Translations under genes and position numbers: made by a program
Shown: positions 35,252 through 48,564 of the stretch, piece by piece
How the letters are laid out: the number at the start of each line of letters is the position of its first letter
Numbering within the stretch: the first letter of the stretch is position 1
Origin: Melastoma dodecandrum
Taxonomy: Eukaryota > Streptophyta > Magnoliopsida > Myrtales > Melastomataceae
Assembly (NCBI GenBank): GCA_029817715.1
Contig: JARUPY010000607.1
Span: forward strand, 2,666,001-2,730,000
Direction of reading: 5' to 3'
Length of the DNA: 64,000 bases
The notes under the pieces: generated by a model
What the model was told of the DNA's origin: nothing
What the model saw: only the letters and a program-made list of their open reading frames with translations
Databases searched by the model: none

Positions 35252-38200
35252 TTAGTATCCGTTTGCGCTCTTCTGCGGTTTCTTCTTGTAGTTGGATGCG
35301 CTGCAGTGAGGGCAGATGTACTCGAGGCCGGCTGTTTTCGCGTAGTCCTGTTCGTTCACAAGAGAAACCAAGTCAATAGACAGAGGTGGACGATGGGTCG
35401 AAGTTCGGAAAAGAAAGTAGAGATGGTTTGGAGACCTTGAAGGCTCCGAGGCCTTGCCGCCGATCACAGCCGAAGTGTGCCCATTCACCACATATCCCAC
35501 AGTTCACCCAATCGCCGGCTGTGCTACTGTTGCAATGTTATCAGTACCAGTCAGTTGAGAGAGCATTATTATGAATTGTACCAAAAAAGAGCGAGAGGGT
35601 AGGGAGGAGGAGAGAGACCTGTGACATAACATACAGCAATCCCCGCCAACGTCATCATGGGCTAATTCGTACTCCAAGAGATAGGTTTCATAGTGCCTCT
35701 TCAACGTGTTACCGACGCCCTGGGACCAAAAATCTCCAGAATTACTTCGACCAAGAAAGCAGAAAAGAACAACAGCTGGAGGTGTAGTTTCAAGCAAATG
35801 TGGACGAAAACCATGTCTCTAAATGTGCAATGGATTCGACGGGCATATGGTGGAACCTTGATTGCCTAGCTCCGGTACTAAGCTTAGGAAACCAAGACAG
35901 TCTCACAAGTCTCAGTCACTCCAACTGCCATTTTAGGCTTTTCATAACCAGACCTTTTTGGGAATGTGATACAGTCCGAAAAGACACTGGAGAATCACCG
36001 AAAAGGGGGACTAGAAGTGCACTCTCCTAACCAACATTCCTAAATGAAACTATACCTAACACAGAAAAAGCTCTTGTTTTGGTAAGGGAGTGAAAATTAT
36101 GGACTACCTAGTTCAGTCGACATGGCAGACCAAACGTTCATCAAATCAATACAACAGCAAAGAGGTTGCACATACAGTCATTCTGTTAGTCGATGTGTAA
36201 TTACGCATCTTAGAGAAAACTTGCCCCTTCCAATTGATGCCATTGCCAACATTGAATCCGCCTCTCGAAACTACCTGAAAAGTAAATTGTCATGCCGTAT
36301 TATCGAACAAGAAAACCAATGCTCTTGTCAATGGCTAACCTCTCTGTACAAATTGAATAAGTCAAGCCGTTTCGCGTTTAGAACAGCATCAGGAAACTCA
36401 GCAATACCCCCTTGCGGAACAAGACGAGTATGCCCCCGGTGAATTAGAAACTGCATCACATCCCTTACAAATTCTTCCTGCAAGAAGATTAAAGGAAACA
36501 AAACCATCATGCCAAGCACAAAAAATCCAAAAGATCGGGCAAGAGAATTGTTTGCTTGCGCAGATTGCGGGAGCTTCTCCAGATGATATGAATTTTGTTG
36601 ATAATCTACACTCTACAGATCTAGGTACACGATGCACGGTCAGAAGATTAAGATTAAGCGATGTTTATCTGAAAGCAAATATAACAAACCTCTGAGCAGA
36701 CATGGATGGGAGCTCTTCCACAACCATGTTTCTTGAGGGCCAGAGGATTTAATGATATGAATTGTTGAGCCTGATAAGAGCTCGTAGACGATCTCCTGCC
36801 TGAACCTGGAGGGTTTACAGGAGTATGTTTACTCGCTCCAACTGGAAATCTAGTCTTCAATTGATCTCCTTCAAATCTTTTAACTTCAGAAACACCAGAA
36901 AGGGGCAGTATCTTATGATGACGAGAGTGAGGAATCGGCATAATTGCGGCAATATGAAACACTCTCTTCTTTGAGGTACCGCCGTTCTCGTCTCTAGAAT
37001 TAGATTGTTTTACGTCTTGGCCAAAATCCACACTTCTGCTTGGTGGAGGCGGTGTAAGCCATGCAGGAGGGCTGATTGGACAAAAACTTTTGGGTTCTAA
37101 GGCTTTCTTTTGCCAAAAGAAGAGGAGGCGTTCGGCATCGTCTTTTTCAAAAGAAGCAACAGACAGTCCTTGAATACTAGCGACACCCATCATAACTAGG
37201 CTACGATACGCAATGTCTGGAGCAAGCTGCCTCAGAACCTGCACAGTTATATTGCTAGAATGTCTTAAGGCAAATGAACCGTATAAACTTTTATGCCAAT
37301 GAAATAATGTGTAACCAATATGGACACATCAACAGGTCCCAGAAAACAGCAGAAATAAAAATAAAGTTTCTTCTGGAAAGAGAAATTATATAAGAGAGAA
37401 ACCTGTGAAGCCCATGTCGGGACTTTGGCACAGACTTCAAAAACACTTGATCCACAAGCTATGGAAGCAGATTTACGAGGTTCAACTAAGCTAAAATCAG
37501 TCTCTTCGTACGTGGGGAGAACACGGACTAGCTGACTATTTTCGATTATCTCGTTCTTAATATGATTCTCTAACATCTGAACAGAAGTAAAGAAGATCTG
37601 TTAGGACCAGCATTTAAAAGCTGCAACCTATCATAAACAATATTGTCTTGGAAAATGATCCTCGCCTGATCGCTAAAACATGTATCAGCGCTGCCGGATA
37701 CCAAAAGAGAAATGTGAGCGGAACTGCATGTGCAAATATCACATTTCATGGTAACAACACCACGAGAAAAGGTTCCTGCGTGAAGCGGAGGTGGAGGTGC
37801 ACTGGAAACAACATCATCAATCAACACAAAAGAATAGTTAAAACAAAATTATATGTGCTGATAAATGAACACTTATAGAAGATGACTTTTAGGTGCACTC
37901 ATTGCAAGTGTTGAACTACTATGTACCTGGACCGATTGTGTAGTCTACTCCCACGAATCTGTGCACAAATAAGGGGCTACATTAGTCAATATTCCAATCT
38001 TGTTGCTGAGACACTTCTGATAAGAAATGTTTATTCCATGTATAAGAGCAAGTATGATATAGAAGAAACACAAGATTTTTGCAAGAACATACTTCTATTC
38101 TCAGAAGAGCATTAAGGCCATCCTCGAGAGCTCCCACAAGCCCATAATTCTGCAAACAAACCAGCCAATAAAACAATCTTCAACATGCAAAATATTCTAA

Positions 38201-39762
38201 AGGCAGAATAAATTGGCATTGCAGCATACCAATTTTGATGGCACTCCACAAACAAGAAGACGGATATTGACATCATCATCGTAGATCTGTATCGCAGGAA
38301 GGGTCTCTGTAGAGTCCACATCCTCTTGTGCATTCACTTCAGGCATGGCAATGTCAATCTTTGGAGGTTCCCCAAGAAGATCTGGTCCCAACTTGTCAGT
38401 CGCTTGTTCCATTTGACGTGTTGAATTATTTAAGCTTTGTTCACAATAAAGCCTGTACGATGCATACGCAACTTGGAAAGCATCCCATATATGGCTGCAA
38501 GAACTGTGACAAATAGACAATTTCAAATTAATTGCAGGACAATGAGAAAATATGAAGGCCTTTTAACGAATTCGGGTCTGCTATTTTCTATTAACATCAA
38601 ACATTTCTGACATGTTCGCTTCATCCTTTACCTTTGTACAACTGAGAATAATGCCTGGCGGAAATGAGAAGCTGCATAACCCGAACAGGTTTCGTGCCAG
38701 AATATGACAAAAGGGATACCCTGCCAAATGAAGCAGCAGTTCTTTAGGAAAAATATGAATAGGGCAGTACATGGCAAAAGGGCTGCTACAATATTTACAT
38801 TACTTAGAATCCATATTCAAGAAACAACATCCTTGAGTCGTAATCATCTCTGTTATGAATCAAATGGCATCAACCAGCTCTTCACAACAATTTGCAGAAG
38901 CGAGAAGAAAGCAGTGATATCAAAGAACTTTATGGGTGCACCTTTGAGTGAAGTCCCTCTGCAAATTGTTCTCCACCCGGAATCTCTAGGTAGACCTATA
39001 ACCATTGAAAGATAAACAGTAATCAGAATTAAAAAAAAAAACACGGCAAATCCCAACACCATATGCTATTTATAGTATCATCGGTACAAAATCTGATTAG
39101 TGCCCAAGTTCTGATACACAAGTAAACAGAAGATGGTACCATACTGTCCTACTATCTCCAGGCATTTACACCGATCTGCTTTTAAAAATATGTAAGGCAC
39201 AAAGGCCCGATGAACAATTCCACCAACAACTGATTTAATATTGCATGACATGGCAATATCCAAATTGTAGACTATAATCTTCCAACAATCGAAGCAAAAG
39301 ATTGGATTACTAGATACAGAGAATCACCCACCGCAGTCGGCATCTTCGATCCAAAAAGTGCAGATAACTCATCTGCCGTGGATACCTCTGCATTCCCCAA
39401 CACCAAACTTCCAACCTCATCGCTGTCTTCGTATTTTGCACCTTCGAAGTACACTAAATTCGGTTGTAGCAACTCCAGCGCTTGTCGGAGCTCATCACAA
39501 CTTGGGGTCTTCAAAACATTCACCTGCAGTGGGCGAGAAAAGAATCCGATTAACCCGCAGAAAACTTCTTCCCTCAGCCATCTAACACAGAAATTGCTTA
39601 AATTACCTGGAGACGTCCGGAAGAAGTGAGCTCGGGAAACCGATACCTGGGTTGGTCCTCAGGAGCCACCTGCTTCTGCCTATCATTCCCATCGACTCTC
39701 CCACAGACAACAGCAAGCAGAGAGCAGTGATACCTTGAAGGACCTTGCGCATGAAACATCAT
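35252..39762 (-). CDS. ARID4: ARID and PHD finger protein (ARID4-type)
   Basis: Nuclear DNA-binding and likely chromatin protein. Exons in transcript order: 39762-39607, 39523-39332, 38995-38942, 38720-38632, 38503-38230, 38149-38093, 37958-37927, 37801-37666, 37576-37403, 37238-36690, 36477-36340, 36274-36176, 35719-35619, 35526-35436, 35347-35252. They join to 745 residues. The N-terminal half (MMFHAQGPSRYHCSLLAVVCGRV onward) matches the plant ARID4 family as I recall it. The ARID domain spans about 572-672 (EEFVRDVMQFLIHRG, ending LKRHYETYLLEYE). A C-terminal PHD finger spans about 677-735 (CCMLCH, CGICGEWAHFGCD, YICPHC). Intron 8 has a GC donor (CAG|GCGAGG) before the conserved LENHIKNEIIE exon. 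Two ATGs are adjacent (39762, 39759); either could start. A 4-codon upstream reading frame (ATG at 39770) sits just before them. Confidence 0.93.
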
Positions 39763-41128
39763 ACGTTCATGCCACTACAATCCCTCTCCACTCTGTGACG
39801 GGACAATAAAAAAAACTCCTCCAAGCATCAACCTTTACAGCCCTAAAGCTGCTCAAACCGGTCATGGCAGAGAGGCAGCATCACCATTGCCACCTCAAAA
39901 TCACCACCAAAAATAAACAAATCCCACGTAATTTCCACCTAGAACCAGCATCTAAACCCACATCTAAATACAGAAAGATCCACAGGATCCTCGAATAATT
40001 GAACCCAGCCAGAGTCAGAAATTTCAAGGGGAGAAAAATATATGTAGACCCAGATGAAGAAGAGAAAAATCAGCCAAGATTTTGGAGAATCCAAACCCCA
40101 AGGAATGGAGAAACCCCCGGAACTTCAAAAACTCAGGAGCGGATTACGACCAAGGAAGCTTATTAACCCAATTTGAGAGGAGGCACCCCTAATCGAACCC
40201 ACAAAACAGAAGGCGTGATAGTAAAGCAAAAGCAAACCCTAACAAGGCAAGGGAAAAGAAAAAAAAAAAACCTCCTAAATTTCTCCGAAGGACTCGAGTA
40301 ACAAAAACATCCAAGGGATGAGATTTCACTTCACATGTTTTTCTTTAAGAAAAGGAGAAATCGAAAAACGACCAAAAATCCAACACTCCCACATCTCTCT
40401 TACTTTACTACTTACTACCCCCAATTAAATTATAAAAAAAGGAGTCACGAAATCAGCACATCTCCCCACACCAACTCCAATCCACCAAAACTACCCGTAT
40501 TAATTTCCTAAGAAACGGGGAAATAGAAGAAAAAAATCACATCTTTGATAAAAAAAAAATGAAAAGAAGAACAGAAGGGGGGGATCTTCGAAAGCGTCTA
40601 TGTTCACAAACAGAATCTGTGGTCGTTGGCTGGATTGTAGTTAAAAGGACAGGTCAACAACACAAAACCCAAATCGAGATGAAGAAGAACAAATAATTTA
40701 AAAAAAAAATGAACAAAAGCCCGTTTCATCTCATTCGCCACTTGTCTTCCGCCCCCTCAAACCCGACCAAAGAGAAAACAATAAAACCAGTTGACTTTGA
40801 CTTGTGTTGACATCGGACAACAAGGTCGTTTTCTGTCTCTCCCCCCCCCCCCGCCCCCCCCCCCGACAACCTCGGACCGAAGAGCAGCAGCTCCTGAATT
40901 TTAGTTTCGCGCGACTATTTGCATTCGTCGTCCGAAATCCACAAGTTCGGTCATTCTGTCACGAATGCTTGCAATTCCCCTTTACCTTATCAGCAATCAA
41001 TACGGATATGTAAAATTAGTAAGACAAATACGAATTTAATGTGTAAACGGGAATTTGAATTACAAGTACCCGAGATAGAAAAAAAAAACTTTAGGAAGTC
41101 TACAAAAAGTTTACAAAACTTTTTTGAA
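39763..41128. other. ARID4 leader and promoter, COG3 3' region
   Basis: Long A-rich stretch upstream of ARID4, probably with a leader intron, then the promoter and the COG3 3' untranslated region. A C-rich run lies at 40841-40864. No coding sequence is supported. Confidence 0.5.
40841..40864. repeat. C12-G-C11 homopolymer tract
   Basis: Twelve C, one G, eleven C. On the minus strand, the sense strand of ARID4, this is a G-run able in principle to form a G-quadruplex. It lies about 1.1 kb upstream of the ARID4 start codon. Confidence 0.9.
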
Positions 41129-44100
41129 TTACAAAAAGTCGGCAAGCTGAGCTTGCAGATCGTGTGCCGAGACCCAGCGTATGACATTTTCCATCTCCTC
41201 CGGCGTGTACTCTGCCCTGAGCAACGACTGAACCTGCTCGTGCGCCTCCATGATGTTGGTCCTGCAAGTTACGCAACCCGGGGCGAGAATCAAAAGATAG
41301 GCATCATCCATCCCAAAAGGTCTAATAATCTGAATAAAAAAGAACTCAACAAGGAAAGGAAAGACGAAATTGCTGAATTACTTGATTGGCTTGAAGAGAA
41401 TTATTCTTGTGGAGGGGTTCTGCAGATATAGCTTCATCTTTGCAACAACCTTCGGCAGCTCTTCCTTGATGGCATCGTTAACCTGTTTCAATAATTTTAG
41501 GACTTTCTGATCGGGAGATGGATCTCGTGAGAAGCAAGTGCTATGATTGGTGTTGACACTTGCTTCAACGAGGACATACCCGCTGGACGATCTCCGCCAC
41601 CTTGTCAGGAGTAGCAAAAGCTTGTTCCCTGATTGGTTTTGACATTATAGAATCTACTTGTTTTTGGCCACCGGAAGTAAGAGCCACCCTGACTGCCGTT
41701 ACCTGTAAAATTAAATCTGCTTAAGTAACAGCGGCCCATATGCATAAGGTTATGTGTCCTTACTAAGTTTCATTTCGCATCCCTCCAATGGCCAATGATG
41801 TAAAAAATTTCAACCATCAAAATGGCACTTAACGATGCCAAGGCAGGGATCCAGACCTTGGTGACAAAAGAGAGCATTGGGTCCACTACTAATTTAGTGA
41901 TTGACATGATGAACTCCTCACAAGTGGCTTTTAGGCTTTTCTCTAGCTCCTGCAGGCAAATCATCAAATACCAGAAATAAAACTCCTGTTAAGAGGAAAG
42001 TGAGATATGGTTAAAATTATACAAGGCAGGCTTTAATATGGACTGTTCTTGTATACTTTTGACTTATTTTATGAATTCACTTGGCATGGCATTGGCAGAG
42101 CCAACATACAACTACTAGTTTAGGTTCTCATTTACACATGACGAGTTGAATCGAGAACTCACAATGTAAAAATTTTAAGGCACTCTTCAAGGATTACTTC
42201 CCAACCAGATATTAAGATTCGGAACGCATTTTATAAGTTTTCTCATATGAAGGAAAATAATACTTCCTCTTGAATTATATGCATCATACACCCTCACATA
42301 ATGAAAAAGTACTAGAAAATTAGCGATTCAAGGAGAGCGGGATTGACTCAAATTGATATTGGAAAATGTATCTTTTGGTGAGAGCAGGGAAGGGTCGACC
42401 TACCTTCTTTGCATCGATCTGACTTTCCAAAACTCTAGGGGACAGAGTTCGAGCTAGCGAAGTTGACCTCGACCAATCAAATAGCGAAGTTTGACCTCTA
42501 AGGATGCGTCTCAAATGATCCTGCAAAACAAGGTTTCAGAAAAGGGAAAAAATTTGATTTGCGAAGCTTCTTATCTTTCCACGAGCCCAAATAACCCCAA
42601 CATCATTGTTGAACTAACCAGTAAGTGGGAGAAATCAAGCTCCTTATGTGTCACTGAGAACTCGATGTCAAATGGTGCAATCTGAACAAAGAAGCTTGAA
42701 CGTAAAGCAATATAAAGAGACATTTTCATTAGTCAAATAGTAGTAAAAACGAGAAAAGAAAAAATAACCTGCTCCCTCAAAATGAGGAGATTTTTAATAA
42801 GGAATAGCTGTCCATCCAACGGAGATGATCTCCTTGCAATCAGCTTACTTGCTTTCTGCGATAGATGAATGATTTTTCACTAAAAAAGAATTACCAGCTG
42901 CGGCATTCGATCTAGAAACAAAATTCAAACAAGACGAGGCATCTTTTGGAAGAACTACAACATCAGCAAGTAGAAGAAACATTTCCAGAAAGAAAAGATG
43001 TGGAACATGTATGTTGGCAGACCTGCAAAGAGAATGAGCAAACTTCTATGGCTTCCTGCAAGAACAAACCAATAATCATGAAATAATTTAGACTATTCGC
43101 TCATCAACATGGTAAGATCAGATCCTTTTCTTTTTGACGTCTTTAGTGTGATATACAGATGAAATCAGGCCAACAGATTTGGTAAAAGTACCTGCGCCAA
43201 ACCTGTAAATACAGTAGGTTCCAAACAACGGTACAACTTTGAGAGGCATGATACTGTCTTCTCAAGAGGAGGATACCAAGATTTATATGTATCAACATTG
43301 TCATCAACCTAGAAGATGTGATGGACTTGTTAGACAGAATCCTAAACTCAGTTCAAAATCTATGAGATTACCGGTCTACAAACTGATGCCTATATTTTCC
43401 AGCATATTATGAATTGTGAAGTAACCACAATGACAAAGAGAACTTCGTTTTAAAGGGAGGTTCTGGGGGCTTACAGATGCTGTTTCTGAGCCACTATTCA
43501 CCAAACGCTCCAGCTTTGCCGGGTAGTCCAGATCTTCGTCAAATGGCAGATAATTTGCTATCTGAGCCAAAAAGGAGATAAGTCAAAGGCATAGGCAAAA
43601 CAGCGATAGAGAAACAAAAAAGGACTGTAGGTCAAAGCAGACAATCCTCATGCATCATATACCTCATCACGAATGTGTGTTCGAGCACGGAACGTCAGCC
43701 TCTCATTTACATCAGCCAAAATTCTTTCCATTGTAGGACGTAGCCCAGCCACTGACTCTCCCCGTCTGCTAATCTGTTCTCCGAGAACTTCTCCTTTTAA
43801 GATGTCAACAAGTTCACACAGTAGATCAATGTTTGTCTCGTGGATTAGTCTCGGCCGAAGAACGTCATACAAATAAGTGGACCTGTGTGTCATTTGGTTT
43901 AGCCATAAGCAATAAAATCAAGGATAGACAAAGATATATAAGTAGCCAAGAGAAAAACATAAAGTTTTGTTCCTCGTTGGTCGCGAAAATATTTCGCGTT
44001 TTAGGGCACATACTTTCAAAATTCTAGAAATAATGCCCTGAATTCGGCTTAATAAAAGCCGAGTTCACCTTCCTTGAGAGATCCTCGTTGTCTTAAGGAA

Positions 44101-47100
44101 CTCAATTCGAGTTCAGTCAAAAACTTCAAAAACTTTTAAGTGACTCGAATTCGGCTTTAAAAAACCGATTTCCTTAAGGCAACGAGCATCCGTGTTCCGC
44201 TCAGGGAAGGCGAACTTAACTTTATAAAAGTCGAGTTCGGGGGTTTGTTTCAAAAATTTCAAAAGTTGATACCCTAAACCGCAAAATATTTTCACAACGA
44301 ACGTTAATTAGGGACAAAGCTCAGAAAAACATAAGAGGCTGACGTGTGACAATATGATTAATGCCACAAAACCAAAAAACAACGGATGGACAGCTCCCAA
44401 CATGTGAAAACCTCACTTAAGCCATTACCAAACCACTGCTAGATAGCTCTAGATACAATTAAAATATTTTATCATTAAAATTTCAATAGATTTTACAATT
44501 GGAACAGGGGAGGCCAAGGATGAGTCTGGAGCAGGTTCCATTGTATCACAGATTCTCTTAGTCAATTAACCCTTCATTACTTGATAATGAACTATCTCAA
44601 TATAAGCTATCTTCTTGTTAGTGCTGGCAGTTGCGATGCCCGATAACAACAATCATTAGTGTCTCCAATTCATAATATATATTAGCTTAGAAATGGAAAA
44701 GATGGCAGGGGAAATGTTGTACTCCAGTTCCGACTCTAGCTACAGTTATGAGGCCACAAAAATCTAACAGAGAAAAAGAGGATTCTTGCTTTCTAGTCTA
44801 AGGGAAAACTAATTGACGAATCAGTCCTTTAATATACCAGTCAGAAATAATTAGTTCCAAAGAGATTAGGAATAAAATACTAGAACGAGGGAGAAATGCA
44901 GAACAAAGAGGACTTCAAAAGCTTACAGAGGATCTATCAGAGGGGCCAAACTAGAAACATCCTCCGCGGAAGACGGAAAGAAGTGATCAAATAATTGGTG
45001 TTCAAGTTGACATACCTGCAAATTTCCACCAACATAAAGAAATGTTACTGGAACCTTAAGCACAGTTTTATGAGCAACATAAGAGAAAAGAAAACCATTT
45101 GTAAGAAATATTAAATAGCCTTTATTACTAATTGAAAAGGTTGGCACACAAGACAACCAGTTTATTTTCTGTTGGAATCCCTAATTTCTCATAGAGCATG
45201 ATTCTTAATGAATACCACAAGTAACAGAAGGACCACAAAACATCTTCCCAATGAAGAATATATTCATAGAAAGTAAAGCAGCACATACTTGCACAAGATA
45301 TGCACATCCAGCTCTCGTCAATGAAGGCAGAGTCTCCTTTTTGGTATATTCAGAGATGCGCTGCTGCACAATGCCTCTTATCTGAAGGAGTGAACATTGA
45401 ATATGAGAACCCGCCCTTTATAAATAGTATGTTCATTAACATGCAAAGTTAGATGACCAAATTTATTGAAAAGAATTCAGCGTGATCAGAAACAGAGGAA
45501 CTTAGAAAAGACCAAATCATTGCTTAAAGGACTCATTAAAGTGATCTAGTCATCAGAGATAACCTTAACAATATCAAAATCCACTTTTTCCTGAATACGT
45601 CATATAGTAAGCATTTCTAAAAACTCCAAGGAACAGTAGAGAGAATGCACCTTGAGTAAATGGGAGAATAAAAATACATATAATTCCAATGGATAATCGA
45701 CAATTCATCATAAGACATTATAATTCAAGCATAAATTATTTTATTTTAGATGATAGCCATCTCAAAAGACACTGATCGGAATTTCGTCCTGAACTATCGC
45801 CAATGGAAAATTTTAATAATGTTTCTCCAAAGCTAATATAACCATCTCGAAAAAGCAAAGCAGTCAAAACATGGAAATAATCATTTTCCAGCAAGAATGA
45901 GTAAAAAGGTGCAAATGAACTGCTCACCAAGGAAAGACGCTGCTCACAATATAATTTATGGCATTCTGCAAGAATTTGAGCATATTCCTTCCTTGATGCT
46001 CTACTCTCAATTTCCCCCAAAACAGGTTTTAGCTGATCGCAAGGAAAGTACGTGTTAGCTTAACCAGCGAGGTGGTACAAAAACTAAAACACTGCTTTTA
46101 TTTATTTCAGGCTTTTATCAGCTGATGACTGCCCAGAAACGATATAATCTTGGATCCCCATTCACATCATATGACTGCTGGAAATAAAAAATGGAAAGCA
46201 TGTTTACCTCGATTGCTGCAGCCTTGAATCGAACATATACGACAGAAGCCTCCACACCTTCTGAAATAGATGCCTTACTACCAGTATTGCCCCGAATTGT
46301 GGCTTGAACCTGGTGAAACAAAATGATCAAGCAAAATTTCTCTGTCATGTAAAGAATTATCTCTCAGATATCCACTGTAGAATACCTGAGATGCAACAGC
46401 CTTGAAATTTGCAAGTACATGGGAGCGAATCATTCCAAGGGCTCTAGACTGCAATCAGGCATGTTCACACAACTAATCTTAGAAGAAACATTATTATCAG
46501 GGAACCAGTCAGGAAATCATCGCTACATTTTTTGTACCTATACCTGAAGTTGACGAAACTTAATTAAATAAACTCCTGATTCTGCATATTGTGGGTTTCC
46601 TTCAACGTACCTATATAATTATAAATCATCACTATGACTCAATTTTAGAAAAACAATGTGTCCATAAAGTACCCCAATTGCATAGTATATGAAAGGATGT
46701 ATGATTATGTGCAAAACAAAAATTGAACTTTGGAAATGAATTCACTCACGCTATGCATTCATCAAGTCGTTTGAGCAATGGAAGAAAATTCTCATTCCCA
46801 ACATTCATGTTAGGAGAATGAAAATTAGTAGAAATCTGCATGTAAATCGCACCAATTAGCCTCAAATGACCAAATGCCACAGGTTTAAAAGGAAAGCTAA
46901 CCACTGCTGACATTGAAGACCATATAAATGATAACAAAGTAATCAAGTAAGAACATTTTGTTAATAATGACCCAGAAAATTGGGGGCAATAGGTTAATAG
47001 GAACCAAGCAGCTCAAGGCAGGACAGCCATCAAACCTTACATTCTCCAATTCATCAAAGTAGTTTAGCTTGCTTCGAAGAGCATCTGCAAACTCCACTAA

Positions 47101-48301
47101 TCTTTGCTTCTCCATTAACTGTTGAAAACACAGCAATGAAATTATTTATTTATCAGGACTCAGGAGTACATAAATAAAAAAATAAGAGATTCAAAAGTAC
47201 CAGCCGATCGCATGCATCGTGGAGAGTTTTAGTTTTCACTGCCACTGTCTGATGTTGCCTTTGTAATTCATTAAATAACTCCAGAGTCTCATCAACCTAC
47301 ACAAAAAGGGATTGCTGTTAGACAGCAGAGTACTCCGAATCTCCAAGTGACACTGTCCCCCAAAACAAAATTCACTCTGAACAGAAACTATCACAAACCT
47401 GGCGGAGAATATCATCACAGGTCTGAATGCGCTCAGTCAACATATTCACATACTGCTGATACTTCTCATCAGTCTGAGGAATCAATGCAGAGGTACTATC
47501 ACCTCAATAAGCCAGTAAAATCTAGTGATTGATAAAATACTATTCATAGGCCGAAAGAAGTAACTAACCTCAGATTTCATAGCCAATTCAAGATCTGAAA
47601 ACCATTTATAAAACTGTAGCCCAGAAAAATAAAATTATTAAACTGATGATGATAACAACCTATCCTAATCGTTCATTAGCATTCTATTTCTCCTCACCTG
47701 ATTTGTATTGACCAAAACAGCTTCCATAGCCTCAGATTCACCGAAAGAATCACCTTGTCTAGGAGAAGAAAGCTCTCTGCCAACAGTAGCAGATTTCTTC
47801 TCCTGCGCCTGAATTAACACAAATACCAAGAAATTGAATAGACAGTCCACTTCAGCAACGGAAGCACATGTGGCAATCTTACTCATTGAGCTTCAAGAAA
47901 TCAAAACTAAGCACAAGAACCATAAAAAAGCTCACCAGATTAGCCGGAAACGGGCGCTCAGCTATGGCATTCGACAGAGAGACGATGGCAGCTTGCTGTT
48001 GCTCTGTCAACGGAGCATTCTGCAAAAACGCTCGACCAAGAAAGCAACGATCACTCAAACGCGATGCCACGGCAGGAAACCACATCGCGGATCACAGATC
48101 CGGTCAGATTCAAACATCTCCGATCCCGACGGAGCATAACTCAACACAAGCGACATCGGAAGTCGAAGACGAGATCCAGCGGATGGGGAATTGACCAACC
48201 TGTTCCCAAGAGGACGCGAAATTGTATCCCTTGGAGATGGCACCGCCGGACTTCGGTAGCGGTGGCGATGGGTTGGGCTTCGCCGGCGATGCCGCGGCCA
48301 T
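41129..48301 (-). CDS. COG3: Conserved oligomeric Golgi complex subunit 3
   Basis: Subunit of the eight-part COG tethering complex that returns recycling vesicles to Golgi cisternae. Exons in transcript order: 48301-48200, 48019-47936, 47808-47698, 47613-47569, 47473-47399, 47296-47201, 47118-47041, 46835-46750, 46610-46544, 46448-46386, 46309-46208, 46032-45928, 45381-45289, 45015-44927, 43882-43663, 43561-43475, 43308-43192, 43055-43023, 42855-42769, 42681-42619, 42520-42404, 41949-41857, 41702-41580, 41482-41382, 41261-41129. The 25 exons join in frame to 789 residues, the usual plant length. Sec34-family stretches are [16 protein letters not shown], then [22 protein letters not shown] (coiled coil) and [18 protein letters not shown]. 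The C-terminal half has [15 protein letters not shown] and [15 protein letters not shown]. One intron hosts foldback element B (43962-44322). Confidence 0.95.
43962..44322. mobile_element. Foldback element B in a COG3 intron
   Basis: A 361-bp element flanked by exact 11-bp copies AGAAAAACATA (43951-43961 and 44323-44333). Left end AAGTTTTGTTCCTCG; right end read inward GAGCTTTGTCCCTAA, the same terminal motif as element A. The arms are imperfect inverted repeats of about 110 bp. The internal mini-hairpins have a different core: TCGGCTT and AAGCCGA on the left, and GAACTTAACTTTAT facing AAAGTCGAGTTC on the right. It lies between COG3 exons 14 and 15 and does not touch a splice site. Confidence 0.85.
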
Positions 48302-48564
48302 TGGACGTAAAGATCACTCCAAGGATCAAACGTCGGTCGCTGCCATTCCCTGAAGTTAGCGAATACTAAAAGATCAAATCGGCCGAATGGACGAGGCCAA
48401 AGACGGAATATAACCAAATATTTGAGGATCGAAATGTAATTTCAGCCCTCCATCTACTTGGAAAGGGTTTCCGTGCAAAAACCCTGCAACAGAGCGTTTA
48501 GAGGGCAAGAACCAGGTCGCCAGCCGGAGCAGTACTGAGGAGCGGCGGACAACGACTGAGAAGG
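48302..48564. promoter_or_regulatory. Shared divergent promoter, COG3 / WDR74-like
   Basis: Only 263 bp separate the start codons of COG3 (48301, minus) and the WD-repeat gene (48565, plus). Both leaders and both core promoters must lie here or overlap the genes. No TATA box is evident, which fits housekeeping genes. Confidence 0.7.

Noticed and set aside
47834..48369. Open frames of about 100 codons on the plus strand near the COG3 start
   Set aside because: They run opposite COG3 exons 1-3 and their introns and have no domain; the COG3 reading is conserved.
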